Under the pieces are notes generated by a model, which was given only the letters and a program-made list of their open reading frames with translations, did not search any database and was not told the DNA's origin. Of a DNA stretch of 64,000 bases, positions 18,625-27,538 are shown piece by piece. Location: assembly GCA_000155435.1 (NCBI GenBank), contig DS990261.1, positions 644,715 to 708,714 on the forward strand. Reading direction: 5' to 3'. Positions within the stretch are counted from its first letter, which is position 1; the number at the start of each line of letters is the position of its first letter. This stretch comes from Clostridiales bacterium 1_7_47FAA. GTDB taxonomy: Bacteria; Bacillota; Clostridia; Lachnospirales; Lachnospiraceae. A program made the translations under genes and the position numbers.

Positions 18625-18657
18625 CGGGAGGTCCTGTTCATTCCTCCCGCATATCTT
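18624..18657. terminator. Hairpin between convergent genes
   Basis: Arms GCGGGAGG (18624-18631) and CCTCCCGC (18643-18650) sit between the MATE gene and the convergent PEP-binding gene. The tract after it (ATATCTTT) is only moderately T-rich. Confidence 0.55.
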
Positions 18658-20531
18658 TAATCCTGCATGCCTTGAATCCTGCACACCGCCCGCCCTTCGT
18701 GGGCGTCCAGGGTCAGGCTGGCCCTGCATTTCCTGACGTCATATAACTTTACGATCCGCAGCATCTCCGGCTCCTCCGGGCAGAGTCCGGCCAGTATCTC
18801 CGGGCAGCCAGCCAGCAGCTCCGGCTGGTAAAGGCGTGTCTTGCTGTTGTCATTGATGGCGCCGTAGTAGACGTCTGCTTCCACCATGTCCTGGAACATG
18901 TGGCTGCCATAGGACAGTTCCGGGTGGTATCCCGCCTTATCGTAGGCAACTTCGCAGATGGCGTTAAACTGGCTGATTTCGGAATAAGCTACCGGGACAC
19001 CCAGTTCAGGGGATGAGGTGCCGATCCTTCCGGGCACCAGAAGCATTAGCTTGTAATCCGTATCTTCAAAGCGCTGGTTTATCCTGCCGATGAACCGCGC
19101 CACGTCCGGTTTTTTCGCATAGGTGTATTCGTAGTATTGCTGGGGGTCCACCCAGACAATGTAATCTATCCGCTCTTCCTTGGAACGCCGCATGGATGTC
19201 CTGCGCACGTCAAACAGAAGCTCATGGTCCACGCCTTCCGGAATCCGCACCTGTTCGGAACGGGCGGCCTGAAGGGGCCTGCATTGCAGCAGGTTCAGTT
19301 TCCACCTGTCCTCATCCGGGCAGGTAACGGCAAATTCCACATCCACGGGGCGTCCGTATGCTGTTTCCAGCATTTTCATGAGGGCGCGCATCATATGTAT
19401 GAAATCCATGTCATCCACCAGTCCCTGGCAGTCCGCAAAGTATATCTTCCTGTAGATATGGCGTTCCGCCAGCATGTCTTCTGCCTCAGTATCCCTGCTT
19501 AGGACCATTTTTTTCTGCCACTTTGGCAGTAACTCTATAATCTGCTCCAAGGGTTTGGTGCAGAGCTGTTTGGTGGCGAAGTCCAGGACGTCCACCTTCC
19601 GCTGGGAGAACTTGTGCCGCTCCGCCATGGTGGTGCGCAGGTTGGCCTGTGCCCGGTCCAGACATATGAGGCGGGGGTAATCCCCGGGGGTCCGTTCCAC
19701 TGCGCGGGTGCCAAGTCCTGCTACCATGCGCAGCATGCCGGCCTCGGGATTCAGATATTCCATCCACTTATATGGATTGTAAGAACAGCCCATTCCTGCT
19801 GCGGCCGGAAAATAAAAGCTGCCGTAAGCCTGTCCTGCCACCTGCTGGATTAACAGCGCCATCTGCTCGTCCACATCCAATAGATGGCGTTTCCGGCGGT
19901 ACTCAATGGCCTGTTCATTCATCACGCTGGCATAGACACGGCGGATGGCATCCTCCAGTTCCTCCAGCCGCTCTTCCTTTGTTCCCTGGTTCATGCAGAA
20001 GATGGATTCGTATTTGCCGGAAAAGGCATTGCCGTATCCGTCCTCCATAATGCTGCTGGAGCGTACAATGATAGGAGTGGTTCCATAATGGTCCAGCATG
20101 TCTGCCAGCTCTTCCCGTATATCATCGGGAATCATGCCGTTCCTTAACCGGCTGGTCAGTTCTTCTGTTTCCTTAAAATGTTCCTTTTCCAGTGTATGCC
20201 TGGCTTTAAGCTCGGCACAGCGGTTCAGCACCAGGTAGCGGTAGAATACATCCGTGCCGACGAAAAAGGAATTATGCGGTTCAATATGACCGGAGCATTC
20301 CGGCATGTCCTGCTCTATCAGTTTCCTCGCCACAAGCAGGCCGCACGCCTTGCCTCCTATAACCCCGCCGCCTATCTTGCGCTCCCAGACCTTTCGGAAA
20401 TCTTCATCAGTAAAATGTTTCAGTATCAGCTGTTCCATATGGCTTTCCGTGGTCATCATCTGATTGCAGATGCATTTCCGTTCCTCGTTTGTCAAATGCT
20501 CTTTTTTTAATATATCAGGATAATCTGCCAT
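18657..20531 (-). CDS. PEP/pyruvate-binding (PPDK N-terminal ATP-grasp) domain protein
   Basis: A 624-residue cytosolic protein. Residues about 50-420 match the ATP-grasp nucleotide-binding domain of phosphoenolpyruvate synthase and pyruvate phosphate dikinase, with the motifs GGKACGLLVARKL, IIVRSSSIMEDG and NAFSGKYES. The swivelling phosphohistidine domain and the PEP/pyruvate TIM barrel of those enzymes are missing; the C-terminal 200 residues (VDPQQYYEYTY onward) are not a domain I recognise. It is therefore not a complete PEP synthase. It may be a stand-alone ATP-dependent phosphotransferase or a regulator. It is divergent from the blaI-like gene and has its own promoter at 20579-20607. 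Confidence 0.85.
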   Translation of the reverse strand: MADYPDILKKEHLTNEERKCICNQMMTTESHMEQLILKHFTDEDFRKVWERKIGGGVIGGKACGLLVARKLIEQDMPECSGHIEPHNSFFVGTDVFYRYLVLNRCAELKARHTLEKEHFKETEELTSRLRNGMIPDDIREELADMLDHYGTTPIIVRSSSIMEDGYGNAFSGKYESIFCMNQGTKEERLEELEDAIRRVYASVMNEQAIEYRRKRHLLDVDEQMALLIQQVAGQAYGSFYFPAAAGMGCSYNPYKWMEYLNPEAGMLRMVAGLGTRAVERTPGDYPRLICLDRAQANLRTTMAERHKFSQRKVDVLDFATKQLCTKPLEQIIELLPKWQKKMVLSRDTEAEDMLAERHIYRKIYFADCQGLVDDMDFIHMMRALMKMLETAYGRPVDVEFAVTCPDEDRWKLNLLQCRPLQAARSEQVRIPEGVDHELLFDVRRTSMRRSKEERIDYIVWVDPQQYYEYTYAKKPDVARFIGRINQRFEDTDYKLMLLVPGRIGTSSPELGVPVAYSEISQFNAICEVAYDKAGYHPELSYGSHMFQDMVEADVYYGAINDNSKTRLYQPELLAGCPEILAGLCPEEPEMLRIVKLYDVRKCRASLTLDAHEGRAVCRIQGMQD

Positions 20532-20578
20532 TGCTTACCGCCTTTCCCCATATAGGATTTTCATCCGTATTTGGTTTA

Positions 20579-20607
20579 ATCATAGGATATTTTTTGGGGA
20601 AAGGCAA
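20579..20607 (-). promoter_or_regulatory. Promoter of PEP-binding gene
   Basis: On the minus strand, TTGCCT (20602-20607) is followed after 17 bp by TATGAT (20579-20584). GAAAGGCGG serves as ribosome binding site further down. Confidence 0.6.
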
Positions 20608-20654
20608 GGGCATATATAAAAGCGATGGCAAGCGATGGTAAACAGGATTCCGTA

Positions 20655-20706
20655 TTGACAGGAATAGGTTATGAGTTTACAATGTTAGTATACGAATGTA
20701 TACTAA
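20655..20706 (+). promoter_or_regulatory. Promoter with overlapping BlaI/CopY-type operator
   Basis: TTGACA (20655-20660), a 17-bp spacer and TACAAT (20678-20683) form a near-consensus promoter. Starting 2 bp after the -10, a perfect 9-bp inverted repeat TTAGTATAC / GTATACTAA with a 4-bp spacer (20685-20706) covers the start site. Its core TACGAATGTA (20691-20700) differs at one position from the TACANNTGTA consensus of BlaI/MecI/CopY operators. Repressor binding there would block initiation. Confidence 0.8.
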
Positions 20707-20805
20707 ATATGGTTTTTACAGGAATTTTGAAAAATGGCAGTATTGAAGATGCAGGGCTATTAAAAACATGGAAATATCAAATCACAGGAATCCGGAGGAC
20801 CGAAC

Positions 20806-21189
20806 ATGGAAAAAATCAACCTATCAGACGGCGAATGGAAATTAATGAACCTTTTATGGCAGAATCCGCCCAAAACAATCACTCAGCTCACAAAGGAACT
20901 GGAGCAGGCAACCGGATGGGGGAGGAATGTAATCATCACCATGCTGAAGCGGCTGGAAGCCAAGGGGGCTGTCCGCCATGAGGAGGGGGAACGGGCCAAG
21001 CTGTTCTATCCTTCTGTTGAGAGGGATGGGGCGGTCCTTGAGGAGACCAGGGGATTCTTAAACCGCGTGTACCAGGGCAGCTTAAGCCTGATGGTCAATG
21101 CCATGGTCAGTTCCAGTGAGTTATCCGATGAGGAGATTGAGGATTTAAAGGCAATCCTCGATAAGGCAGAGGAGGGGCGCCATGGTTGA
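20806..21189 (+). CDS. BlaI/MecI/CopY family transcriptional repressor
   Basis: A 127-residue winged-helix repressor. The N-terminal half has the family signature LSDGEWKLMNLLW, the recognition helix region GWGRNVIITMLKRLEAKGAV and a wing ending in FYPSV; the C-terminal half is the helical dimerisation region. GGAGG precedes the start. In the family the dimer binds TACANNTGTA-type operators and is inactivated by proteolysis triggered by a BlaR1-type membrane peptidase. Here the operator lies about 100 bp upstream and the peptidase gene overlaps the 3' end by 8 bp, so the pair is a self-regulated operon. Its inducing signal need not be a beta-lactam. Confidence 0.92.
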   Translation: MEKINLSDGEWKLMNLLWQNPPKTITQLTKELEQATGWGRNVIITMLKRLEAKGAVRHEEGERAKLFYPSVERDGAVLEETRGFLNRVYQGSLSLMVNAMVSSSELSDEEIEDLKAILDKAEEGRHG

Positions 21190-23782
21190 GACATTGATTA
21201 CATCATCGGTCCTGATCCTGGGAATCATCCTTCTCCGCTTCCTTTTAAGGGGAAGGATCAGTCCCCAGCTTCAGTACGGCATATGGGGGCTTGCGGCGCT
21301 TAGGCTGGTGATGCCCTGGTTTTATCCGGTGCTGGGCTGGATGGGGAATATGACAAGCCCGTTCAGTGTGATGAATGCAGCGGAAACCATCCGGGAACAG
21401 GCTGTTTCAAGGCCGGACCTGGGACCGCTGGTCCATAACCTGTCTTCCGGCCAGGTGACGCATTATACTGCCCCTGCCACCATGGTCCAGCGGGCTGCGG
21501 GGATTGACTGGCAGATGATTATCCTGATTTTGTGGGGAGCGGGCGGCATCCTTTTATTTATATGGATGCTCTGGATTAATTTACGTTTTTCCTGGCGCAT
21601 TTACAGAAGCAGGGAACGTTATGGCGGGGATACATATGGAGCCACAGCGCTTCCCGTATATTGGGTTGAGGGCCTGGCTACCCCCTGCTTCATGTCATAT
21701 CTGGGTGACCGGGCCATTTACCTTCCAAAGGGGATGGTGGGGGATGAGAAGCGCATGCGGCATGTGCTGGTCCATGAGGACTGCCATGCCCGGCGCCGTG
21801 ACCATATCTGGGGAGGGCTTCGTTGCGTCCTTCTTTGCTGCTACTGGATCAACCCGCTGGTATGGGCGGCTGCGTTCTTATCCAAACGTGACTGCGAGCT
21901 GTCCTGTGATGCGGATGCGGTCCGCCGCCTGGGGGAGGAGGAACGGTTTTCCTATGGAAGGACCTTGATTGACCTGACGGTCAGACCCAGGGCAGTGTCC
22001 GGTTTTCTGAATATTTCCTCAGACATGTGGAACGGGAAAAAGGCCGTGAAGGAGCGGATTTCCATTCTGGCAAAACATCCGAAAACCACTGGAATCATGG
22101 CGGTCCTGATTGTATCCGCACTTTCCTGGCTGGCAGTGTGCACCTATACGGGGAGGCAGCAGGAGGATGATATAAGAATCAGGGCAGAGCAGTGGGCCAG
22201 GGCATTTTGTGACAGGGATGGGAAGGCATTGTATGGTATGTATGATCCGGAACGTCCGGAAGGTTTTTATGGGATGGAACCGGTGATGTCACTGCCGGAG
22301 GATCCGTATATCAGTTTTGGGTGGTCCAGTCCATGGCCCATGGACCATGTCTTCCAGATCCATAATCAGGATAACCAGTCTGTGATTACCTACTATGCCA
22401 TGACCTCCGATCCCCACCGGTGGGTATGGAAGGAGAGGATTACCTGGAAGAAGACAGACGGCGTCTGGTATGTGGGCCAGAGCCATCTGACCCAATATGA
22501 AACGATTCATTCCGCTACTGAATTTTATGAGGCATACAGCGGCGGGATTGCAGGAACCGCCATGGACTACAGGCGGGAAGGAATGGCGGAAACCCTGAAC
22601 CGGAATGCCCGGACAGACATGGTATACCAGGACCTGCTGTCCCCAGGACTGTCCATGGAAATGCTCCTGAACCTCCAGGGAGGGGAGGCAGCTGTTGTGA
22701 AGGACGGGGAAATGACAGTGGCTGTCTATACGTTCCCGGATAAAAGCCAGGCAGCTGTTTCCATGATCCAGCCCTTTGGGGCAGAGGGAATCTGGATACC
22801 GGAGGAGATAAGGGAGGCGCCTGAGGTAATGGATGAAGGATTGAAGCCGGAAGATGGCGGGGCAGGTGGAACGGAAGCCCAATCCATCACGGCTGAAGAC
22901 GTGATACGCCTGGCCGGAATCCGTGATACAGAAGATCTGGCTGCGCGGACCGCGGATTTTCCTGAACCGAATGATAGGGACGACAAGGAACAGGGGGATT
23001 ACTTTGACTGGTTTGAATCCTACATGTTTTATTATAAGGGGGAACTGTACTCGCTTACTATCTCATACCGCAGGGAGGACGACAGCCTGGAGGACATCAT
23101 CCTGGTACGCCAGCCAACCTCAGAGATGCTGAATATTTACCGTACGCCGGAAGATGTAAAGCATTATAGGATGACGCTTCCGGATGAAGAGGGCATCCGC
23201 CGCTTTTTGGATACCCACACAGCCATGACGGATTACCTGACGTACCGGCTGCCCCGGGGGCTGTCCAACCAGGGGTATACGGAGGCGCTGAGCAGTACAG
23301 GGGGAAATGTATTCGCGGCCTCAGACCCGGAAGACATAAAACGTCTGGACCAGCTGGCTTCCCATATTGATTATGATTTTGTTCCCCATTCATGGTGGGC
23401 AGCAGGAGCGGTGGAACGCTATTCGGGCGGATGGCCAAACCGCTGGTTCAGCCAGGGTGAACTGGCAGACATCGGTCTTCCCTGGAACCATTCCATGTTC
23501 ATCACGGAACCGGTCAGGGTCATTGATTGTGAGGCCCCTGCCCTGCTGGTCCTGGTACAGCATGATTTATACACGGCTGCCTCACTGGAGGATGTGGAAG
23601 CTGAGTACGGACCTGTGCCGGAGGAGGACCAGACCTCCCGTATGTGGTATGTATTCTTTGCAAAGCCGGACAGCAGTGAGGTGTATTCCATTTCACTGAA
23701 TGCGGATTTATACGAAGATACGGATGTACTGAAGCTGGCCAGAAGCGTTTATTTCACAGATAAAGCATGGACCGTCAAATAG
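21182..23782 (+). CDS. BlaR1-like M56 membrane metallopeptidase with a large unrecognised sensor region
   Basis: An 866-residue integral membrane protease/receptor. Residues 1-335 form the M56 peptidase module: N-terminal membrane helices, the zinc motif HEDCH (H198, E199, H202), a likely third ligand E239 in DCELSCDAD, and a further helix near 310-330. Residues about 340-866 are predicted outside the membrane. They contain two or more unrecognised segments (about 340-440 and 580-866), but no penicillin-binding SxxK/SxN/KTG set that I can see. In BlaR1 proteins, ligand binding activates cleavage of the BlaI repressor; here the same logic is likely with another stimulus. Overlap with the repressor gene indicates translational coupling. 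Confidence 0.85.
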   Translation: MVETLITSSVLILGIILLRFLLRGRISPQLQYGIWGLAALRLVMPWFYPVLGWMGNMTSPFSVMNAAETIREQAVSRPDLGPLVHNLSSGQVTHYTAPATMVQRAAGIDWQMIILILWGAGGILLFIWMLWINLRFSWRIYRSRERYGGDTYGATALPVYWVEGLATPCFMSYLGDRAIYLPKGMVGDEKRMRHVLVHEDCHARRRDHIWGGLRCVLLCCYWINPLVWAAAFLSKRDCELSCDADAVRRLGEEERFSYGRTLIDLTVRPRAVSGFLNISSDMWNGKKAVKERISILAKHPKTTGIMAVLIVSALSWLAVCTYTGRQQEDDIRIRAEQWARAFCDRDGKALYGMYDPERPEGFYGMEPVMSLPEDPYISFGWSSPWPMDHVFQIHNQDNQSVITYYAMTSDPHRWVWKERITWKKTDGVWYVGQSHLTQYETIHSATEFYEAYSGGIAGTAMDYRREGMAETLNRNARTDMVYQDLLSPGLSMEMLLNLQGGEAAVVKDGEMTVAVYTFPDKSQAAVSMIQPFGAEGIWIPEEIREAPEVMDEGLKPEDGGAGGTEAQSITAEDVIRLAGIRDTEDLAARTADFPEPNDRDDKEQGDYFDWFESYMFYYKGELYSLTISYRREDDSLEDIILVRQPTSEMLNIYRTPEDVKHYRMTLPDEEGIRRFLDTHTAMTDYLTYRLPRGLSNQGYTEALSSTGGNVFAASDPEDIKRLDQLASHIDYDFVPHSWWAAGAVERYSGGWPNRWFSQGELADIGLPWNHSMFITEPVRVIDCEAPALLVLVQHDLYTAASLEDVEAEYGPVPEEDQTSRMWYVFFAKPDSSEVYSISLNADLYEDTDVLKLARSVYFTDKAWTVK

Positions 23783-23791
23783 CTACAGCCG

Positions 23792-24712
23792 CTACAGCCG
23801 GAACCACATAGCCAGGCCGGACATGACGAATAGTCCGATGATGATGGACAAAGAGGCGGTAAAGCTGGATACGGCCGTGTCCCCCTTGCATTTTTCCGTA
23901 TAGATAGGAGCCAGGGTACTGACCGGGGCAAATACGGTCACGGCCAGCACCTGCCGCATTTCCAGGGAAAGGGGCGCAAAGTGGTAAATGGACAGGGAGA
24001 AAATGCAGGCAGATAACAGCCGTCCCAGGATGACCCGCATGGTGTTCCTGAGGGCGGCGCTGCCATGGACAGGCCGCAGCATCATCCCAATCATCAGCAT
24101 GGCCAGAAAGCTGTTTGCCTGGTAGACCGGTTCCAGCAGGGCGTCGAGCCAGCCGGGAATCCGGATCCCAATGGAGGAGAAAACCAGCATCAGCATATAG
24201 GTGTCAAAGGGAATGGATCCCAGGAACCTTTTCCACACAGGCGTCTGCGCGGAGCCATTGTCCCCGGTATCCAGATGAAGCAGGGTGGTTACCAGGGCAT
24301 AGGAACCTCCGGTCATCATCACGGCATTGCCGGTATCAAACATGCAGGCGGCCACGGAGCCGGCCGGGCCGAAAAAGTTCTGGATTAAGGGCAGGGTAAA
24401 ACAGCCGATGTTGTATCCTGCCATATTAAGCATGGTGAACATCCGGTCCCGGCGGTCCAGCTTTCCTGTCAGGCAGTAGGCTGCCAGAAAGGGGAGGAGG
24501 CTGCACATGAAACCCAGGACAATCATGAGGTAAATGGATGGTTCCTTTTCAAACCCGTAAAAGGAGTGGATGACAGCGGCAGGCAGCGTGATGTTGAGCA
24601 CAAGCCTGCTGAATGTCTTCTGGTCATTGCTGCTTAAGATGTTCTTGTGCCTGAGCAGGCAGCCTGCCAGTATCAGTGCGCCGAAGGCGGCTGGTTTTAT
24701 AAGGAATCCCAT
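23792..24712 (-). CDS. AEC (auxin efflux carrier) family transporter
   Basis: A 306-residue membrane protein with about ten hydrophobic segments in two inverted halves. The motif FSRLVLNITLPAAVIHSF near residue 35 and GYNIGCFTLPLIQNFFG near 120 are typical of the AEC/PIN-like family, whose bacterial members carry malate, malonate or other small organic acids. Substrate cannot be assigned. It lies downstream of thiE on the same strand but has a promoter of its own, so a thiamine role is not implied. It converges with the M56 peptidase gene with only 9 bp between stops; no terminator was seen there. Confidence 0.87.
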   Translation of the reverse strand: MGFLIKPAAFGALILAGCLLRHKNILSSNDQKTFSRLVLNITLPAAVIHSFYGFEKEPSIYLMIVLGFMCSLLPFLAAYCLTGKLDRRDRMFTMLNMAGYNIGCFTLPLIQNFFGPAGSVAACMFDTGNAVMMTGGSYALVTTLLHLDTGDNGSAQTPVWKRFLGSIPFDTYMLMLVFSSIGIRIPGWLDALLEPVYQANSFLAMLMIGMMLRPVHGSAALRNTMRVILGRLLSACIFSLSIYHFAPLSLEMRQVLAVTVFAPVSTLAPIYTEKCKGDTAVSSFTASLSIIIGLFVMSGLAMWFRL

Positions 24713-24773
24713 GGATGTAAGCCTCTTTTTCTATATGATTTCATTACCCTGCAAAAAGGTCTGCTGTGGGTTA

Positions 24774-24803
24774 ATTCTACTGCTGCCAGGGGGGCGGCGT
24801 CAA
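24774..24803 (-). promoter_or_regulatory. Promoter of AEC transporter gene
   Basis: On the minus strand, TTGACG (24798-24803), an 18-bp spacer and TAGAAT (24774-24779) precede the AEC gene. They separate its transcription from the thi operon. Confidence 0.55.
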
Positions 24804-24845
24804 CTGTTTTTTGTCTTAGGGCGTGTTTGGAAATCCGTTCCTATC

Positions 24846-25445
24846 CTAGATTCCCATCATTCCCGACATGATGCATCCTCCGGCTGCCCCGCATCCCAGC
24901 ACTTCCTTTATCTGTGCCTCATCCAGGCGGATGCCGCCGATTCCATAGACAGGGATGTCAACCGCTTCACAGACCGCGCGCAGGAAGCCGGTTCCGCGCG
25001 GAGGCAGCCCTTTTTTGCAGTCCGTGGCATAGATATGTCCGGCAGTGAGGTAGGAGGCCCCAAGGGCCGCTGCCTCCAGGGCTTCCTCCACACTGTGGAC
25101 AGAGACGCCTATGGTCTTAAAGCCATCCAGAAGGCCTGTGCCGGATGCCTCCCTCAGCCGCCACAGGGGGAGATGGATTGTATCCGCGCCCAGTTGGCGG
25201 GCTGTTTCCATGAAGCTGTGGGCAATGAAGGGAACCTGATATTCCCTGCATATCTTCATCACCTCTTTGGCCAGTTCACCATATTCAGCATCCGGCAAGT
25301 CCTTTTCCCTCAGGATCAGGGCGGCCGGATGGAACCAGCAGACCCGGCGGATCTGTTCCGCAAAAGGTCTGGAACAGAGGTTCCTGTTGGTGACCGCCAG
25401 GATGTGTCCTTTCAGTCCGGGGTCCGTTATTAGATTCTCATACAT
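24846..25445 (-). CDS. thiE: Thiamine-phosphate synthase family protein (ThiE/TenI)
   Basis: A TIM-barrel protein of 199 residues from ATG 25445; a GTG at 25457 would add four. Family features are TNRNLC at the N-terminus, the HSF/LPLW strand region, the phosphate loop YLTAGHIYATDCKKG and GIGGI near residue 170. ThiE joins the thiazole phosphate to HMP pyrophosphate to make thiamine phosphate; the related TenI makes the thiazole aromatic. The order S-F-G-H-E permits either, and the usual ThiE DD motif is not obvious, so TenI is a serious alternative. The start overlaps the thiH stop by 8 bp, indicating coupled translation. Confidence 0.85.
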   Translation of the reverse strand: MYENLITDPGLKGHILAVTNRNLCSRPFAEQIRRVCWFHPAALILREKDLPDAEYGELAKEVMKICREYQVPFIAHSFMETARQLGADTIHLPLWRLREASGTGLLDGFKTIGVSVHSVEEALEAAALGASYLTAGHIYATDCKKGLPPRGTGFLRAVCEAVDIPVYGIGGIRLDEAQIKEVLGCGAAGGCIMSGMMGI

Positions 25446-26667
25446 AGATATAATCACTCATGACCGGCTGCAGATTCCGCGCAAGCAGGTCATGGAACAC
25501 CTCATCCACGCTCCGCCCGTCCGATATCTCAAACTGGTCGTCCCCTTTCTCCTTGATTTCATCTGAATGGCTGCCGATGCCCGTGCTCACACCTGCCGAT
25601 ATCTTGGTGGCGGCAATGGAAACCAGGTTGTCCCTTACCCGGGCGCACTCCCTGGTGGAGATGGTGATGCTGGCCCACGGCATCAGGAGGCGGTAAGCGC
25701 ATACCACCTGAAGCAGCTGTGTTTCGTGTACATCCATGGGATTGATTCTGTCATTGTTGATGATCGGCCGGAGCCTTGGACAGGAAAATGCAATCTCAGC
25801 ATGGGGGTATTTCCTCTGAATGAGCCAGGCGTGGCAGCCGGTTGCGAATGCGTCTTTGCGGAAATCCGCCAGCCCCAGGAGGGCGCCGAAGCCAACGCCC
25901 CGCATACCGCCTTTAATGGCCCGTTCCTGGGTGTTGAGACGGTAAGGGAAACATCGTTTATGACCGGACAGATGCAGGGTTTCGTATTTACCGGAATCAT
26001 AGGTTTCCTGGAATACCGTTATATAATCAGCCCCGCATCCGTGGAGATAGGCATATTCATCCGAATTAAGGGGATAGATTTCCAGCCCGATGACCTTAAA
26101 GTAGTTCCTTGCAATCCGGCAGGCCTCCCCGATATAGGGGACCGTGGATTGGCTGCGGCTTTCGCCTGTAAGTATCAGGATTTCCTGCAGGCCGGTGGCG
26201 GCAATGGCTTTCATTTCCTCCTCAATCTGTTCCGGGTCAAGCATTGCCCGCCGGATTTTGTTCTTACAGTTAAACCCGCAGTAGATGCAGTAGTTTTCGC
26301 AGTAATTGGCAATATAGATGGGAGTGAACATCTGGATGGAATTGCCGAAATGTTTTCTTGTCTCTGACTGTGCCGCCCTGGCAATCTCCTCAATGAGGGG
26401 CTGCGCGGCGGGGGAGAGCAGAGCTGCAAAATCCTCAAGGTTTCTCATGTCATGGTTCAGGGCTGCCTTTACATCGCCCGCCGTATAAGACGCCGGGTCA
26501 TAGGCCTCCATCAGGGAAAGGACCTGGCGGTCAATGCCGGAATCAAGGACCTCCATGTCCGGGAGATAGGCCATGTGGTCGGTCCGCTCCATTTCCAGGT
26601 CCTGCTGTACCTGGGTGTTCAGTATACTTTTATTCAGTACATTGGTTTCATTCTTGTTATTGGACAT
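25438..26667 (-). CDS. thiH: 2-iminoacetate synthase ThiH (radical SAM)
   Basis: A 409-residue radical SAM enzyme that splits tyrosine to dehydroglycine (2-iminoacetate) and p-cresol, supplying the C2-N unit of the thiazole. The iron-sulfur motif is C123-x3-C127-x2-C130 (NYCENYCIYCGF), with MFTPIYIANYC just before it, and the C-terminal BATS-type region is present. Length is as expected for anaerobic ThiH. It lies 20 bp downstream of thiG and overlaps thiE. Use of ThiH rather than the oxidase ThiO fits an anaerobe. Confidence 0.95.
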   Translation of the reverse strand: MSNNKNETNVLNKSILNTQVQQDLEMERTDHMAYLPDMEVLDSGIDRQVLSLMEAYDPASYTAGDVKAALNHDMRNLEDFAALLSPAAQPLIEEIARAAQSETRKHFGNSIQMFTPIYIANYCENYCIYCGFNCKNKIRRAMLDPEQIEEEMKAIAATGLQEILILTGESRSQSTVPYIGEACRIARNYFKVIGLEIYPLNSDEYAYLHGCGADYITVFQETYDSGKYETLHLSGHKRCFPYRLNTQERAIKGGMRGVGFGALLGLADFRKDAFATGCHAWLIQRKYPHAEIAFSCPRLRPIINNDRINPMDVHETQLLQVVCAYRLLMPWASITISTRECARVRDNLVSIAATKISAGVSTGIGSHSDEIKEKGDDQFEISDGRSVDEVFHDLLARNLQPVMSDYIYV

Positions 26668-26687
26668 AGCATCTGCCTTTCTGTGGT

Positions 26688-27479
26688 TCAGTCATGAAGG
26701 AATCCGGTCAGGGGGGAGGAGGCGCTGGCCTGCTTATCCAGGGTTCTCCCGAGTCCGGCCAGATATGCCTGCCGCCCGGATTCAATTGCCAGCTTGAATG
26801 CATGGGCCATGGCGGGCACGTCCCCTGCGGTTGCAATGGCTGTGTTGGCCATGATGGCAGCCGCCCCCATTTCCATTGCCTCGCATGCCTGGGATGGACG
26901 TCCGATTCCCGCATCCACGATGACTGGAAGGTCAATCTCGTCAATGAGGATCTGGATGAAGTCCTTTGTGCACAGCCCCTTGTTGGTTCCGATGGGAGCG
27001 GCCAAGGGCATGATGCACGCGGCGCCTGCATCGGCCAGGTCCCTGGCTGCGTTCAGGTCCGGGTACATATAGGGCATGACCACAAAGCCCTCCTTTGCAA
27101 GGATTTCGGTTGCCTTCACGGTCTCGGTATTGTCGGGCAGCAGGTATTTCGTGTCGTGGATGACCTCTATCTTTACAAAGTCCCCGCAGCCTGCAGCCCT
27201 GGCAAGGCGTGCAATGCGCACGGCCTCATCCGCATTCCTGGCCCCGGAGGTATTGGGCAGAAGGGTGACATGCTCCGGTATATAGTCCAGTATGTTAGCA
27301 AGCCCTCCTTCATTTGCCCTGCGCAGGGCCAGGGTGATGATCTGGGCATCTGCCTGTTCCACGGCAGCGTGGATTAAATCCAGGGAATATTTGCCTGAAC
27401 CCAGGATGAAACGGGAGGTGAAGGTATGCCCTCCCAGGATGAGCGGGTCGCGGTCTTTCTCAATGATGTTGTCTGTCAT
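26688..27479 (-). CDS. thiG: Thiazole synthase ThiG
   Basis: A 263-residue TIM-barrel enzyme that condenses deoxyxylulose 5-phosphate, the ThiS thiocarboxylate and 2-iminoacetate to the thiazole phosphate. The Schiff-base lysine is K103 in FVKIEVIHD. The motifs LGSGKY (residues 26-31), LLPNTSGA and [11 protein letters not shown] are all present. A good AAGGAG ribosome site precedes the ATG. It is placed between thiF and thiH in the operon. Confidence 0.96.
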   Translation of the reverse strand: MTDNIIEKDRDPLILGGHTFTSRFILGSGKYSLDLIHAAVEQADAQIITLALRRANEGGLANILDYIPEHVTLLPNTSGARNADEAVRIARLARAAGCGDFVKIEVIHDTKYLLPDNTETVKATEILAKEGFVVMPYMYPDLNAARDLADAGAACIMPLAAPIGTNKGLCTKDFIQILIDEIDLPVIVDAGIGRPSQACEAMEMGAAAIMANTAIATAGDVPAMAHAFKLAIESGRQAYLAGLGRTLDKQASASSPLTGFLHD

Positions 27480-27538
27480 GGTATGAAATCTCCTTTTTAA
27501 TATGTTTGATGTGTCTGCTGTGAATGTTTCAACACGCC

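Noticed and set aside
20625-20981. Plus-strand open frame covering the blaI promoter and operator
   Set aside because: It overlaps the promoter, operator and the blaI-like gene in another frame, and encodes no recognisable protein.
24815-24840. GCGTGTTTGGAAAT, similar to GCGTGTTTGAAAAT at 59217-59230
   Set aside because: It could be an insertion-sequence end, but two short copies without a transposase or matching inverted end do not support a mobile element.
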